This document shows, in pieces, positions 8,055-16,755 of a stretch of 64,000 nt of DNA; position 1 is the stretch's first letter, and each line of letters opens with the position of its first letter. This DNA comes from Streptomyces sp. AC555_RSS877 (GTDB taxonomy: Bacteria > Actinomycetota > Actinomycetes > Streptomycetales > Streptomycetaceae). Below the pieces are notes generated by a model. That model was given only the letters and a program-made list of their open reading frames with translations, was not told the DNA's origin and ran no database searches. The position numbers and the translations under genes were made by a program. Where the stretch lies: the NCBI RefSeq assembly GCF_019049245.1, contig NZ_JAGMUK010000025.1, positions 124,001 through 188,000 of the forward strand. The letters run 5' to 3'.

Positions 8055-9392
8055 TCACTTCGCCCGTACCACCGCCCGGACCCCGCCCCCGAGGTCCAGT
8101 TCGAGGCCCGAGCGCAGCGGGACCGTCTGGCCCGGGTCGATCTGTTGGGGCGTGCCGTCCGAACGAGTGCTCGTCCAGGGCTCCTTGGAGTGGTTCCTGA
8201 TGCCGAACCTGCCCGGCTTGGCAGGGTGTTCGACCAGTTCGGCGACCAGGGTGCCGTCGGAGCAGTCGTGCCGGGTCGGTTCCGGAAGCAGGTGGTGGGC
8301 CTGGACCCGCGCCGCCCGGCGCAGCCGGATGTGCCGCTCGGCGCGCGGCAAAGGCGTGGTCACCGTCAGCCGGGGCGGCAGCACCAGCTGCGCGCCGCAC
8401 CCCCAGCAGGCGCGCGGCGGCGGGTTCTCGCCCGGCTCCGTCATGTTCTGACGGCCGCAGGACGCGCACTCGACCACGGAGTCCAGCACCGCCCGCAGCG
8501 CGTCGCGCCACTCGGACTCCCGCACCCGGGCCGCCGGGTCGTGCAGACCGACCGTGAAGCCACGCCGGAACAGGTCCTGCAACGCGCCCGCCGCCGCGCC
8601 CCAGGTGGCCAGCACCGTGGTGTGCTCCATCGGGTCCGGGGCGTTGGAGTCGTCCGCCGGATCGAAGACGAACAGCGGACTCCTGCCGTACAACTTGCGC
8701 TCCGCCGCCTCGTCGAGGCAGTGGATGCCCAGCTCCCGCCTGCCCTTCAGCGGGTGATGGTTCATCAGCAGCATGAACAGCAGCACGGCCAGCGAGTGCA
8801 GATCGGACTGGGTGCCCGGCCGCGCCCCCGGGTCGCCGCGCACCAGTTCCGGGGCCATGAACTCCATCGTCCCCGAGATGCCGCTGGCAGCCCCCTCCAC
8901 GACCGCGTTGTCGTTGTCGCACACCAGGACGTCACCGGTGGCCGGGTCGAAGAAGATGTTGCCCCAGGAGATGTCCCGGTAGGCGATCCCGCGCGAGTGC
9001 AGAGCCTGATACGCCTCCACGGTGTACAGGCACGCGGTCAGCAACGCCCCGGTGCTGGTGCGCAGCTGTCGCCTGAACAGGGCCGGCAGACCCTTGAAGC
9101 GCTCCGGGCGCAGCCCCATCAGGTATCCGAACGAGCCGCGGTGCGCCGGCACGTACGCCTCCGGCCACAGGAACCGGTCGTCGTCGAAGTCCCGCAGCAC
9201 CAGATCCCGGACGATCGCCTCCTGATCGGGTGTCGCGCACGTCGGGTAGTACCACTTGAGGGCCTTCTCCCCGCTCGGCGTCCTGACCCGGTACACCTCA
9301 CCCTGGCCGCCCGCGCCCAGCATGTCGACGACCTCGACCTCGTCGCCGTTCTCCGCGGTCAGGCGCATCCCGCTGTCGAGCATGCCGCTCAT
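8055..9392 (-). CDS. Ser/Thr protein kinase with zinc ribbon and FHA-like tail
   Basis: This 445-residue soluble kinase ends the GTPase/vWA operon. The N-lobe has GAGGQG (26-31) and Lys46. The catalytic loop reads YRDISWGN, so HRD is changed to YRD while Asp140 and Asn145 remain. The DFG motif is replaced by DND (159-161) with the Mg-binding Asp kept. Residues 309-332 hold CxxC...CxxC (zinc ribbon), and residues 370-445 look like an FHA-type beta sandwich. No TM helix is present, unlike PASTA kinases. Its ATG abuts the PP2C stop codon (TAG directly before ATG), so kinase and phosphatase are coupled. It is probably an active but divergent kinase acting on operon proteins. Confidence 0.88.
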   Translation of the reverse strand: MSGMLDSGMRLTAENGDEVEVVDMLGAGGQGEVYRVRTPSGEKALKWYYPTCATPDQEAIVRDLVLRDFDDDRFLWPEAYVPAHRGSFGYLMGLRPERFKGLPALFRRQLRTSTGALLTACLYTVEAYQALHSRGIAYRDISWGNIFFDPATGDVLVCDNDNAVVEGAASGISGTMEFMAPELVRGDPGARPGTQSDLHSLAVLLFMLLMNHHPLKGRRELGIHCLDEAAERKLYGRSPLFVFDPADDSNAPDPMEHTTVLATWGAAAGALQDLFRRGFTVGLHDPAARVRESEWRDALRAVLDSVVECASCGRQNMTEPGENPPPRACWGCGAQLVLPPRLTVTTPLPRAERHIRLRRAARVQAHHLLPEPTRHDCSDGTLVAELVEHPAKPGRFGIRNHSKEPWTSTRSDGTPQQIDPGQTVPLRSGLELDLGGGVRAVVRAK

Positions 9393-10289
9393 CTATGTCT
9401 CCGTCTTCCGTTCCGATTCCGTCAGCGGGGTTTCCGCCTCCGCGGGCAGGATCCCCGCGGGACGCAGCGCCGCCGCCAGGGTCGTGTCGTCCCCCGAGTA
9501 CCGCGAGGCCTGGCGCAGCCAGCCCGGCAGCGCGGTCCGTACCTCCTCGCTGCCCTCCGTGGCCAGCCGGCCGTCCAGGCCGGTCACGAACTCCCGGTAG
9601 CCGTCGGCCGCCGCGAAGCTCTTCGACAGCCCGTCCGTCGACAGCACCACCAGGCGCGGAGTACGCGCCTCGTCGAACACCGGCGCCCAGTGCATCCGCA
9701 TGGCCCGCCAGGCCTCCCGGCCGCACAGCGACTCCGTCTCGTCGCCCAGGTCCTCCTCCACGGGCGCCAGCGGCCGGCGCACGGTGCCGTCGTGCTCGAC
9801 CACCGCGAGATCCCCGTCGCCGAGCTGCCACGCGACGTGCAGCCACGGCGTCAGCACGGCACCGATCAGCGTCGAGCCGTACAACAGCAGCTTGTCGTCC
9901 GGCGTGGGCTCCCGTGCGCTGTCGTCGGCCACCGGGCGGTGCCGCGCCCAGTGGCCCAGCGCCGCCTGGCGCCAGTCGTGCACCAGGGCGCGCGGGAAGT
10001 CGTCCCGGGCGTAGGTCATCAGCCGTGCCAGGCGCCCGGGTTCATGGCAGTCGCGGGCCGCCCGGCCGAACCCGGCCGCGAGCGCGACGAAGCGGTCCAC
10101 GGCGAACCGGGCGCCGAGTTCGCTGCGGGAGTGCGCGGCCGAGCCGTGCCCGTCGGCCACCGCGAGGACCAGCGGGTCGTCCGCGGAACCGGCGCCCTCG
10201 CAGGCGTGCCAGTCCTGGTTGCACCGCTTGCCGACCCCCTGGACGCTGTCTCCCAGGGTCTCCCAGCGCCGTACCCGGAGCGTCACCAC
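9393..10289 (-). CDS. PP2C-type Ser/Thr phosphatase
   Basis: This 298-residue PPM-family phosphatase shows its metal-binding signature: NQDW (Asp26), VADGHG (Asp46), the later GDGDLAV and STDGLS, and GDDTTLAAAL near the C-terminus. All metal-binding Asp residues appear present, so it should be active. It is cytoplasmic with no TM. It overlaps the vWA gene by 7 nt and abuts the kinase gene, giving a kinase/phosphatase/vWA trio. It probably reverses phosphorylation by the neighbouring kinase. Confidence 0.9.
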   Translation of the reverse strand: MVTLRVRRWETLGDSVQGVGKRCNQDWHACEGAGSADDPLVLAVADGHGSAAHSRSELGARFAVDRFVALAAGFGRAARDCHEPGRLARLMTYARDDFPRALVHDWRQAALGHWARHRPVADDSAREPTPDDKLLLYGSTLIGAVLTPWLHVAWQLGDGDLAVVEHDGTVRRPLAPVEEDLGDETESLCGREAWRAMRMHWAPVFDEARTPRLVVLSTDGLSKSFAAADGYREFVTGLDGRLATEGSEEVRTALPGWLRQASRYSGDDTTLAAALRPAGILPAEAETPLTESERKTET

Positions 10290-10969
10290 ACGTCGTCGTC
10301 ATCGTCGTCGTCCAGGACCGGCGGGGCGTACGGCTGCTTGGCCGCCGTGTCCGCCGAGCCCGCCACGGGCTGCGAGGCCGCCTTCACCGCCGCTGTGGAG
10401 GCCCACCGGATGGCCGCCGCCAGCTGCTTGGGGCTGTTGGCGTCCAGCGGCTGGAGCTCGGGATTGGCGAGGAACTCCTGCAGCACGCCACGGTCGGCGT
10501 CCGTGCCGATCGCGATGGCCACCCGCACCGCCTTGCGCCCCCACGGCGTCGCGTCTATCGCCTTCAGGCCCGCCTTCCAGTCGTCGGTGGGCACACCGTC
10601 CGACACCAGCGCCAGCACCGGCTTGAGCGCGCGCTCCGGCATCGGCGGGCTCTGCAGCTCCCGCGAGACCAGGGTCAGCGCCTCGCCGAGGTTGGTCATG
10701 CCGTCGACCTCGACGTCCTGCCAGGTGAAGTCGTCGACCGGGACCGGTGTCTGGTGGTGCCACCGGGCCGTGGTGGAGAAGGTGACGGTGCGCAGCAGCA
10801 GCTGGGCGGCAGGGTTGTCGTGCGCCACCGACCGCATCTCCGGAACGGCCTCCCTGATCGCGTAGTTGAGCCGGGCGATCTTCTCGCCCTGCATCGAGTA
10901 CGAGCAGTCGAGCAGCCAGATGAAGTGGACCGGCCGGTTGGCCATGGGCCCGCCGGGAATGTCGCTCAC
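10283..10969 (-). CDS. von Willebrand factor A (vWA) domain protein
   Basis: This 228-residue vWA protein has an intact MIDAS: Asp21-x-Ser23-x-Ser25 (DCSYS), Thr92 (GMTNL) and Asp124 (SDG), so metal-dependent ligand binding is expected. The C-terminus is disordered and ends in seven Asp followed by VW; the acid run is encoded by a GTC/ATC microsatellite at about 10286-10313. vWA proteins paired with kinases and phosphatases usually act as adaptors. It follows the 39-residue membrane protein by 29 nt and overlaps the PP2C gene by 7 nt. Confidence 0.9.
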   Translation of the reverse strand: MSDIPGGPMANRPVHFIWLLDCSYSMQGEKIARLNYAIREAVPEMRSVAHDNPAAQLLLRTVTFSTTARWHHQTPVPVDDFTWQDVEVDGMTNLGEALTLVSRELQSPPMPERALKPVLALVSDGVPTDDWKAGLKAIDATPWGRKAVRVAIAIGTDADRGVLQEFLANPELQPLDANSPKQLAAAIRWASTAAVKAASQPVAGSADTAAKQPYAPPVLDDDDDDDVW

Positions 10970-10998
10970 TCGATGTCCTTTCCTGGTGAGGGATGGGT

Positions 10999-11118
10999 TC
11001 AGGGCAGCAGCAGCCGCACGGCGTACGCCGCGGCTCCGGCCGCCAGGACGAGGGAGGCGACGAACAGGCCCGCCGTCATCCGCCGTCCGCGTCCGATGGG
11101 TGGTGTCACCTTGGTCAT
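10999..11118 (-). CDS. Single-pass membrane microprotein
   Basis: This is a 39-residue protein that is easily missed. It begins MTKVTPPIGRGRR, a basic proline/glycine stretch, followed by one hydrophobic helix (about residues 14-37). Its ATG (11116-11118) overlaps the TGA of the upstream GTPase-type gene in an ATGA junction, the same coupling used three times in this operon, which strongly supports translation. The basic N-terminus predicts N-in topology. No family is recognised. It may dock the vWA/kinase module to the membrane, or act as an accessory subunit or small effector. Confidence 0.7.
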   Translation of the reverse strand: MTKVTPPIGRGRRMTAGLFVASLVLAAGAAAYAVRLLLP

Positions 11119-12758
11119 GCGGGGCTGTACCTCTTCTCGCGGTCCTGGCCGGGGCGCAGCCTCAGCCGGCGTTCCCGGCCGCCCCCGTCGCCGCCCGGTC
11201 CGGCCAGTGCGCCGGTCCGCAGGCCCGAGGCCGCGAGCAGCCACAGCAGCGGTTCGGCGGCCCGGCGCTGCTCGCTCTCCAGCGGGCCGGTCCCGGTGGC
11301 GGCATGGGCACTGACGGCCCAGTAGCGGGCCGCCCGGAAGTCGTGACCGAGGGCCCGCACCAGACCGCCGAGGCCGATCTCCTCGAGCCAGGTGTCGATC
11401 CGCGCGCCGGGCACCGGCAGTGAGACCAACTGGTCGAGGACGTCCCGCTTGGTGACGACCGTGGCCACGGACAGCCGCGCACGGCGCCCGGTCAGCGCGG
11501 CGAGCTCGCCGGTCAGCCTCTGGTACGTGTCCCACGGGCCCTGAGCCGAGGGGCGGGCCGCTCCTGCCCGTGCCGCGTCGTCCGGGCCGAGCCGGCCCCG
11601 CACCTTCGGGTCGGCCAGGACGTCCGCGACCAGCAGCACGCCGTCCGCGTGCGCGAGGTACTGCTGGGCCCGCACCCGCTCGGCCTCGCTCACGGACTCG
11701 CCCATCGGGTCGTACAGATACAGCAGCCGGCGCCGCCGCCCGCGGGTCACGGTCAGCATCAGCGCACGCGGCTGTCCGCCGGTCGTGGCGTGCGCCCAAC
11801 CGGTCCGGTTCAGCTCCTGCTTGAGGTCGGCGGCCGTGCGACGGTCGTCGTCGGAGGCGTACTCGACGGTGAGGTCCCCGCGCCGCGCCCAGGCGTGCAG
11901 TCCCTCCACCATGGCAGCCATCAGCATCGTCTTGCCGGAGGAGGTGCCGCCCACGAGCGGCGCGTGCACCACACGGGTGGTCCCGGCCGTCCCGGGCAGG
12001 TTCCGGTCGCAGTGCGGGCACAGCGCGGTGAGCCGTCCCCGGCCCGCGATCCGGGTGGTCGGCAGACGGTGCCCGCAGGTGCAGACGTGCCACAGCACGC
12101 CGTACCGCCCGGGCCGCAGCGAGCCGTGCTGCGCCGGGCAGTTCGGGCACCGGTGCACGGCCAGCGGGACGGGCCGGTAGCAGCCGGGGTAGGGGCACTT
12201 GACGCGGATGCCCCGGGCCAGCGCCCAGCCGCGCTCCACGCCCCGCAGTACGGGCACGGCCGCCGCGCAGCCCAGCCACACCAGGGCGAGCAGCAGCGCG
12301 AAGACCGCCAGCGCGGCACCGAGCAGGACGGAGGCGAGCAGGGCGCCCAGGAACGCGCCCACGACCGTACCGGGTGCCACGAACACGATCATCAGGAACC
12401 GGGTGAGCGGCACCTCGCCGGGCTTGCCGCCGGGGCGCCGGCCGTGGAACAGGTTCCGTGCGATGCGCTCCAGCCAGGGATCGGAGAACGCGGTCCAGAC
12501 GACCCGCATCCCGTAGCCCGCGGCCGTCGAGGCGTCCACTCCCATCTGCCGCCACCAGTAGCCCAGGTGGGCGGGCTCGGCCGGTCCGACGAGCGGCACG
12601 CGCTGGTCGCCGAGGCCGGTCTGCCAGGGCCCCAGGGCACGCCAGACGGCATGGACGCCCATCCCCAGGAGCTGCCACAGCACATGGCCCAGGCAGACCG
12701 CGGCGGCGACGAGAGCGACCCAGCCGAGGAACGCGAACACCGGTGTCAGGGCGGTCAT
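11115..12758 (-). CDS. Membrane-anchored TRAFAC double-GTPase-type protein
   Basis: This 547-residue protein has one N-terminal TM segment (about 5-35) and a hydrophobic hairpin (about 118-170). Four cysteine knuckles follow (188-250, with CPYPGC, CPNC, CTC, CPHC), forming zinc ribbons. The P-loop domain has Walker A GGTSSGKT (270-277), switch-II-like YDPMGES (Asp350) and a TKRD base-recognition motif (436-439). It matches what I know of the double-GTPase (DO-GTPase) families placed beside GAP1, vWA and kinase genes. It is coupled by 4-nt overlaps to the GAP1-like gene upstream and the microprotein downstream. It is probably the membrane sensor or effector GTPase of the system. Confidence 0.78.
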   Translation of the reverse strand: MTALTPVFAFLGWVALVAAAVCLGHVLWQLLGMGVHAVWRALGPWQTGLGDQRVPLVGPAEPAHLGYWWRQMGVDASTAAGYGMRVVWTAFSDPWLERIARNLFHGRRPGGKPGEVPLTRFLMIVFVAPGTVVGAFLGALLASVLLGAALAVFALLLALVWLGCAAAVPVLRGVERGWALARGIRVKCPYPGCYRPVPLAVHRCPNCPAQHGSLRPGRYGVLWHVCTCGHRLPTTRIAGRGRLTALCPHCDRNLPGTAGTTRVVHAPLVGGTSSGKTMLMAAMVEGLHAWARRGDLTVEYASDDDRRTAADLKQELNRTGWAHATTGGQPRALMLTVTRGRRRRLLYLYDPMGESVSEAERVRAQQYLAHADGVLLVADVLADPKVRGRLGPDDAARAGAARPSAQGPWDTYQRLTGELAALTGRRARLSVATVVTKRDVLDQLVSLPVPGARIDTWLEEIGLGGLVRALGHDFRAARYWAVSAHAATGTGPLESEQRRAAEPLLWLLAASGLRTGALAGPGGDGGGRERRLRLRPGQDREKRYSPA

Positions 12759-15499
12759 CGGCGGCCGCCCTCGGCCGGCGGTTCGACGTCCCCGGTCCAG
12801 CCGGGGGGCGGTTCCCCGCCCCGGCCGCGTCCGGACAGCCGCCCCGCGAGCCGGCCGAGCGCACCCGGCCGGTTCCAGGAGCGGAACGCGTCGAGCTTGC
12901 CCCGCCCGGCCTTACCCAGGGCCGTCTCGATCTCGGCGTGGTCCTCGGCGGGCAGTGCCCGCACGATCGGCCGCAGCACCTTCGTCAGCAGGGTGGTACG
13001 GGTCGCGTCCCACGACGGATGGGTACCGGGGTACGCGCTCCAGTCGCAGAAGCGGGCGGCCACGTACGCCGGAACGGTCCGCAGCCGGTCACCCACGCGG
13101 TCCGAGCGCCCCGCCCGCTCGTAGGCCGCGAGCATCGCGGGCTCGGCGGACCGGGCCAGCGAGTACACCTCGTTCTCGGGAGCCGTCCCGCTCAGGAGTC
13201 GCCGGGCGAGGGCCCGGTAGACCCGCTCGGTCACCGGATCGGGGACGGGCTCGGTCGCCGAGTCGCGCAGCGCCAGCACCCGGTCCACCCACTGTTCGCC
13301 CTCGCCCTCGGTGCCCAGCAGCCCCGCGAACTCGAGGAGCAGCAGGGCCGCCCGCTGCCCGGGGCGCAGTTCGGTGCTGAAGCAGCGCAACAGGTCGGTG
13401 GCGAGGTCCGGGACGCCGGGGTCGTCGGCGGGCGCGGCGAGGGCGGCCTCGATCAGCTGATCCCGGGTGCCGGCCGACCGGTGGATGTCGGAACCCAACT
13501 GGTTCAGCAGCAGGCTCGCCTCCTGGCCGGTCGGCAGCTCGTCGTCCCACACCAGGCGGAGCGCGGTGCGCAGCACGGTCGTGTCGGCGTGCGGCGAGAC
13601 GCCTGCGGTCCGCAGGACGGCATGGAACCGCGCGAGCCGGTCGCTGCCCGGGCCGTCGTCCGCCCCGGACGCGGTGACGCACATCCGCAGATGCGGGGAG
13701 TGGGGGGCCGGCGCGACCGGGAGCTCCGATCCGGACAGCGTCCGGGCGACGGCCGGCGGATCGGCGGCGGCGAGCGCGTCGAGGGCGCCGAACAGGGCGA
13801 TCCGCAGCGCCGGGTGGCCGTGCACGGCGTCGAGCAGGGCGGGTGGCGCGGGGACGGCCACGGTTCCGCGGCCGTCCGGGCGTTCCTCGTCGACCAGCCC
13901 CCGTGCGAGCCGTCCCGCGAGGTGCGGGAGCAGGTCCTGGCAGTCGACGTCGAGCAGATCGGCGACGTGCAGCAGGGCGAGCGGACGCCCGGCGGCCGGC
14001 TCCCCGGTGTCCGCGATGCCGGAGCGCAGTGCCGGCGCCAGGTCCCGGGCGAGGGCGGTCCTGGTCTGCGGGGTGAGCGACCCGCCGCCGAGCGCGGGCA
14101 CGGGCCCTCGGCCGAGCACCGCCGAGGACAGCACCCGCGCGGCGAGCGGCGCGGACACGGTGGTCGGTACCTGCCCCTCGATGCGGGCCAACAAGGCGGC
14201 CAGCGCGCTCTGTTCGTCGTCAGCGGGATCGGGGACAGCGGCGTCGACGGTCGAGGCCGCTGCCGCGACCGACCGCGGGGCCCGCGCTGCCGCACCCGGG
14301 TGCGGCAGCGCGGCGGGTCGGGGCGGCGCGGAGGGGAACGGTGGCGTGGCGGGGGCCGGCGGCGCGGATCCCGGGCGGTGCGCGGCCGCCGTTTCACGGT
14401 GCGGCCCGTCAGCACGGTGCCGCAGGTCGTCCCGCCCATCCGCCCGATGTCGTACGTCGTCCCGCCCGTACCCGGCATCGCGAGGACGGACGGTGCCCGG
14501 CTCGGCGCCCGTGCCCGCGCACAGTCCCGCCACCAGCGCGGCCAGGTTTCCGTCGGCCGACGTGTCCGCGTGGGCGGTCGCCCAGCGGGCGGCGGTGGTG
14601 CGGGCGTCGCCGCGCAGGGCGATGCCGGCGGCCAGCGCGGCCACGGCGAGCCCGCCGAGGTCGTCTCCGGCGTCACGGAACAGGTCGGGCCGTCCGGCGC
14701 ACCAGATGCGGGCGCACAGGTCGGCCCACACGTCCGTGACCGGCTGCGACGGCGGGCGCGCGGTGCAGTCGTGCACCCGGAAGCGGTGGTCGTGGGCCAC
14801 CGACTCGGAGGACGGCAGCGCCCCCACGATCTGCTGGCGAGCCTGCTGCGGGCGGCGCGTGTACGTGGTGAAGGTCAGCCCGTGGGCCTGCTCGCGCGGC
14901 AGCACCGTGCAGGCGAGCGCGAGCCACTGGGCCACGTCGGCGCTGTCCTGCTCCACGAGCACGATCTGGCCCGCGTCCTGGCCCGTGGTCAGTGCCCGCA
15001 GATCGGCGAAGAACGGGGCGAGCCGGTCGGCCCGGGAGACCGCGAACGCGACCAGGCTCTCCGTGCGGAACATCCCGGACGGTTCGATGCGGTCGACGGG
15101 CTCGGGCCGGCCGCCCGGGGGAGTGGCGTCGGCCCAGCGCGGCGACTCCCACGCGGTGACGGGCAACGCCCCGTCCGGCAGCCGTGCTCCGGCCGGCAGA
15201 TGAAAGGCGTGGGCGTGAAAGTTGCCCCAGCGCCCGCTGTAGTCGGCACCGGTGTAGACACTGCGGCTGAGCAGTCTGCCGCCGTCGGCGAGTTCGCTGA
15301 AAGTGAGAGCCTTGGGAAAGCTCTTGAGCTGTTCGGCGTCCGGCCGGGCGGGGAGGTCCCGTGGAGGCTCGTATCCGATCAGCTGTTCGGCCTCGCGCAG
15401 CAGCCCCTGCGGGACGCCGGCGCTGACCGCGGTGAACCGGAAGCCCGACCCGTCGGGACCGGGCGGGGCCGAGGTGTAGTGCAGCTGGGCGAGGCTCAC
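12755..15499 (-). CDS. GTPase-associated protein 1 (GAP1)-like protein
   Basis: This large 914-residue protein begins VSLAQLHYTSAPPG, which resembles the N-terminal domain of GTPase-associated protein 1 encoded beside double GTPases. After the N-terminal alpha/beta domain (about 1-150), the rest is mostly helical, with a disordered Pro/Ala/Arg-rich linker at about 350-425. No catalytic motif is evident. GTG 15499 is chosen because it forms a GTGA overlap with the upstream GTPase stop (15496-15498). An open frame continues far upstream but runs antisense-like through the previous gene. Its probable role is partner or scaffold of the two GTPases. Confidence 0.75.
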   Translation of the reverse strand: MSLAQLHYTSAPPGPDGSGFRFTAVSAGVPQGLLREAEQLIGYEPPRDLPARPDAEQLKSFPKALTFSELADGGRLLSRSVYTGADYSGRWGNFHAHAFHLPAGARLPDGALPVTAWESPRWADATPPGGRPEPVDRIEPSGMFRTESLVAFAVSRADRLAPFFADLRALTTGQDAGQIVLVEQDSADVAQWLALACTVLPREQAHGLTFTTYTRRPQQARQQIVGALPSSESVAHDHRFRVHDCTARPPSQPVTDVWADLCARIWCAGRPDLFRDAGDDLGGLAVAALAAGIALRGDARTTAARWATAHADTSADGNLAALVAGLCAGTGAEPGTVRPRDAGYGRDDVRHRADGRDDLRHRADGPHRETAAAHRPGSAPPAPATPPFPSAPPRPAALPHPGAAARAPRSVAAAASTVDAAVPDPADDEQSALAALLARIEGQVPTTVSAPLAARVLSSAVLGRGPVPALGGGSLTPQTRTALARDLAPALRSGIADTGEPAAGRPLALLHVADLLDVDCQDLLPHLAGRLARGLVDEERPDGRGTVAVPAPPALLDAVHGHPALRIALFGALDALAAADPPAVARTLSGSELPVAPAPHSPHLRMCVTASGADDGPGSDRLARFHAVLRTAGVSPHADTTVLRTALRLVWDDELPTGQEASLLLNQLGSDIHRSAGTRDQLIEAALAAPADDPGVPDLATDLLRCFSTELRPGQRAALLLLEFAGLLGTEGEGEQWVDRVLALRDSATEPVPDPVTERVYRALARRLLSGTAPENEVYSLARSAEPAMLAAYERAGRSDRVGDRLRTVPAYVAARFCDWSAYPGTHPSWDATRTTLLTKVLRPIVRALPAEDHAEIETALGKAGRGKLDAFRSWNRPGALGRLAGRLSGRGRGGEPPPGWTGDVEPPAEGGRR

Positions 15500-16752
15500 T
15501 TGACTCGTTCCTTCCCGGCGGCGCGGACCGGCAGCAGCCCTCGGTGGGCCAGCAGCCACAGCAGCGGATCCTCGACCCGGACCGGCTGCGGACCCGACTT
15601 GGGCACGTCCGCGGGCGCGTCCGCGGGCGGCGGCGCACCGAGCGCCGACAGACCGAACAGCGACAACCGGGAGAAGTCCAACTCCAGTTGGCGCACCAGC
15701 GCGCCCGAGTCCCAGTCCGTCAGCAGGGACCGGATCTCCTCGTGCACGGCGAGCCGGTCGTCTTCGTCGAAGGTGCCCTGCGGGTGCGATGCGTTGCGCA
15801 GCAGCGGCGAGTGCGGGTCGAGCAGGGACTTGAGCATGTCCGACTTGGTGACCGCCACGGCGATCGGCGTGCTCACCCGGCCCCGCGACCCGCCCTTGCC
15901 GTGCGCGCGCAGCTGAGCCGCGAGATCGGCGGCGATCTGCTGCGGCGGCGTCTCCACCATCGGCAGCGGCGGTCCGTCGTGGACCGGCAGCCGGTCGCGC
16001 ACGGAGCCGAGTTGCAGCGGATCGACGAGCAGGACGATGCCGTCGGCCGCGCTGAGGTAGCGGGTGTAGCGGTCCATGGCCTCGGCACCCGCGAGGTCCT
16101 CGCCGGCCGCGTCGAAGAACACCAGCGTGGTGTGCCGGGTGCCGTTGCCCAGGCGGCCGCTCCGGGGCACGCTGAGCCGGTACAGGAGCGGGTCGTTGAA
16201 GCCGAGCGCCGCCGGCCGGGTGGCGTCGGGCAGCCGAAGCCGCTCGTACAGGTCCTCGGCCATCTCCCGGTCCCGCTGCTGGGTACTCTGCCCCATGGCC
16301 GCCAGGGAGGCCCCGTAGGCCTGGCCCACCCGCTGGTTCAACTCGTTGACCAGGACCGAGACGTAGGTGCTCTTGCCGGAGGCCTTCGGCCCGACCAGGG
16401 CGATGATGCGGCTGTCCTGGTCGCAGTAGTCGCTCGGCAGGTCGCTGTGGCAGGAGCGGCAGACCCGGACCGGCGTGCTCACCCCGCAGCCGGGACACGG
16501 CACGCTGCTGCCCGCGGTGCCGCCGAGCAGTCCGGACCTGAGCGCGGCCACACCGCGCGCCGGAGTGAAGACGGGCCCGCGCATCCGGGCCGCCGGGGGC
16601 ACGCCGGGGCCCATGAACCCCGCCCAGACGTCGTCGCGTTCGGGACCGCAGGGCATGCCCCCGCGGACACCGCTCGGGCTCATCAGACAGCGGTACGGCA
16701 GCTTGGCCGCGGACGAGCGGTCGAAGCAGTAGGGGCAGATGACGGTCGTCAT
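15496..16752 (-). CDS. TRAFAC-type GTPase with N-terminal zinc ribbons
   Basis: This 418-residue soluble protein begins with a CPYC knuckle (residues 6-9). A second ribbon (CPGC and CRSC, 86-101) precedes a GTPase domain with Walker A GPKASGKS (121-128), switch II DAAGEDL (Asp214) and TKSD (302-305). This is the paralogue of the membrane GTPase two genes downstream; the pair plus GAP1 is the characteristic core of DO-GTPase conflict systems. It has no TM segment. It follows the large Fn3-like gene by 3 nt and overlaps the GAP1-like gene by 4 nt. Confidence 0.8.
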   Translation of the reverse strand: MTTVICPYCFDRSSAAKLPYRCLMSPSGVRGGMPCGPERDDVWAGFMGPGVPPAARMRGPVFTPARGVAALRSGLLGGTAGSSVPCPGCGVSTPVRVCRSCHSDLPSDYCDQDSRIIALVGPKASGKSTYVSVLVNELNQRVGQAYGASLAAMGQSTQQRDREMAEDLYERLRLPDATRPAALGFNDPLLYRLSVPRSGRLGNGTRHTTLVFFDAAGEDLAGAEAMDRYTRYLSAADGIVLLVDPLQLGSVRDRLPVHDGPPLPMVETPPQQIAADLAAQLRAHGKGGSRGRVSTPIAVAVTKSDMLKSLLDPHSPLLRNASHPQGTFDEDDRLAVHEEIRSLLTDWDSGALVRQLELDFSRLSLFGLSALGAPPPADAPADVPKSGPQPVRVEDPLLWLLAHRGLLPVRAAGKERVK

Positions 16753-16755
16753 GGA

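Noticed and set aside
8145..10865. Very long open frame antisense to the kinase and PP2C genes
   Set aside because: It is Arg/Pro/Gly-rich with no domain, a typical shadow in GC-rich DNA; the minus-strand genes have clear catalytic motifs and overlapping junctions.
12458..15916. 1152-codon open frame antisense to the GAP1-like gene
   Set aside because: Low-complexity shadow translation; the minus strand is supported by ATGA/GTGA coupling.
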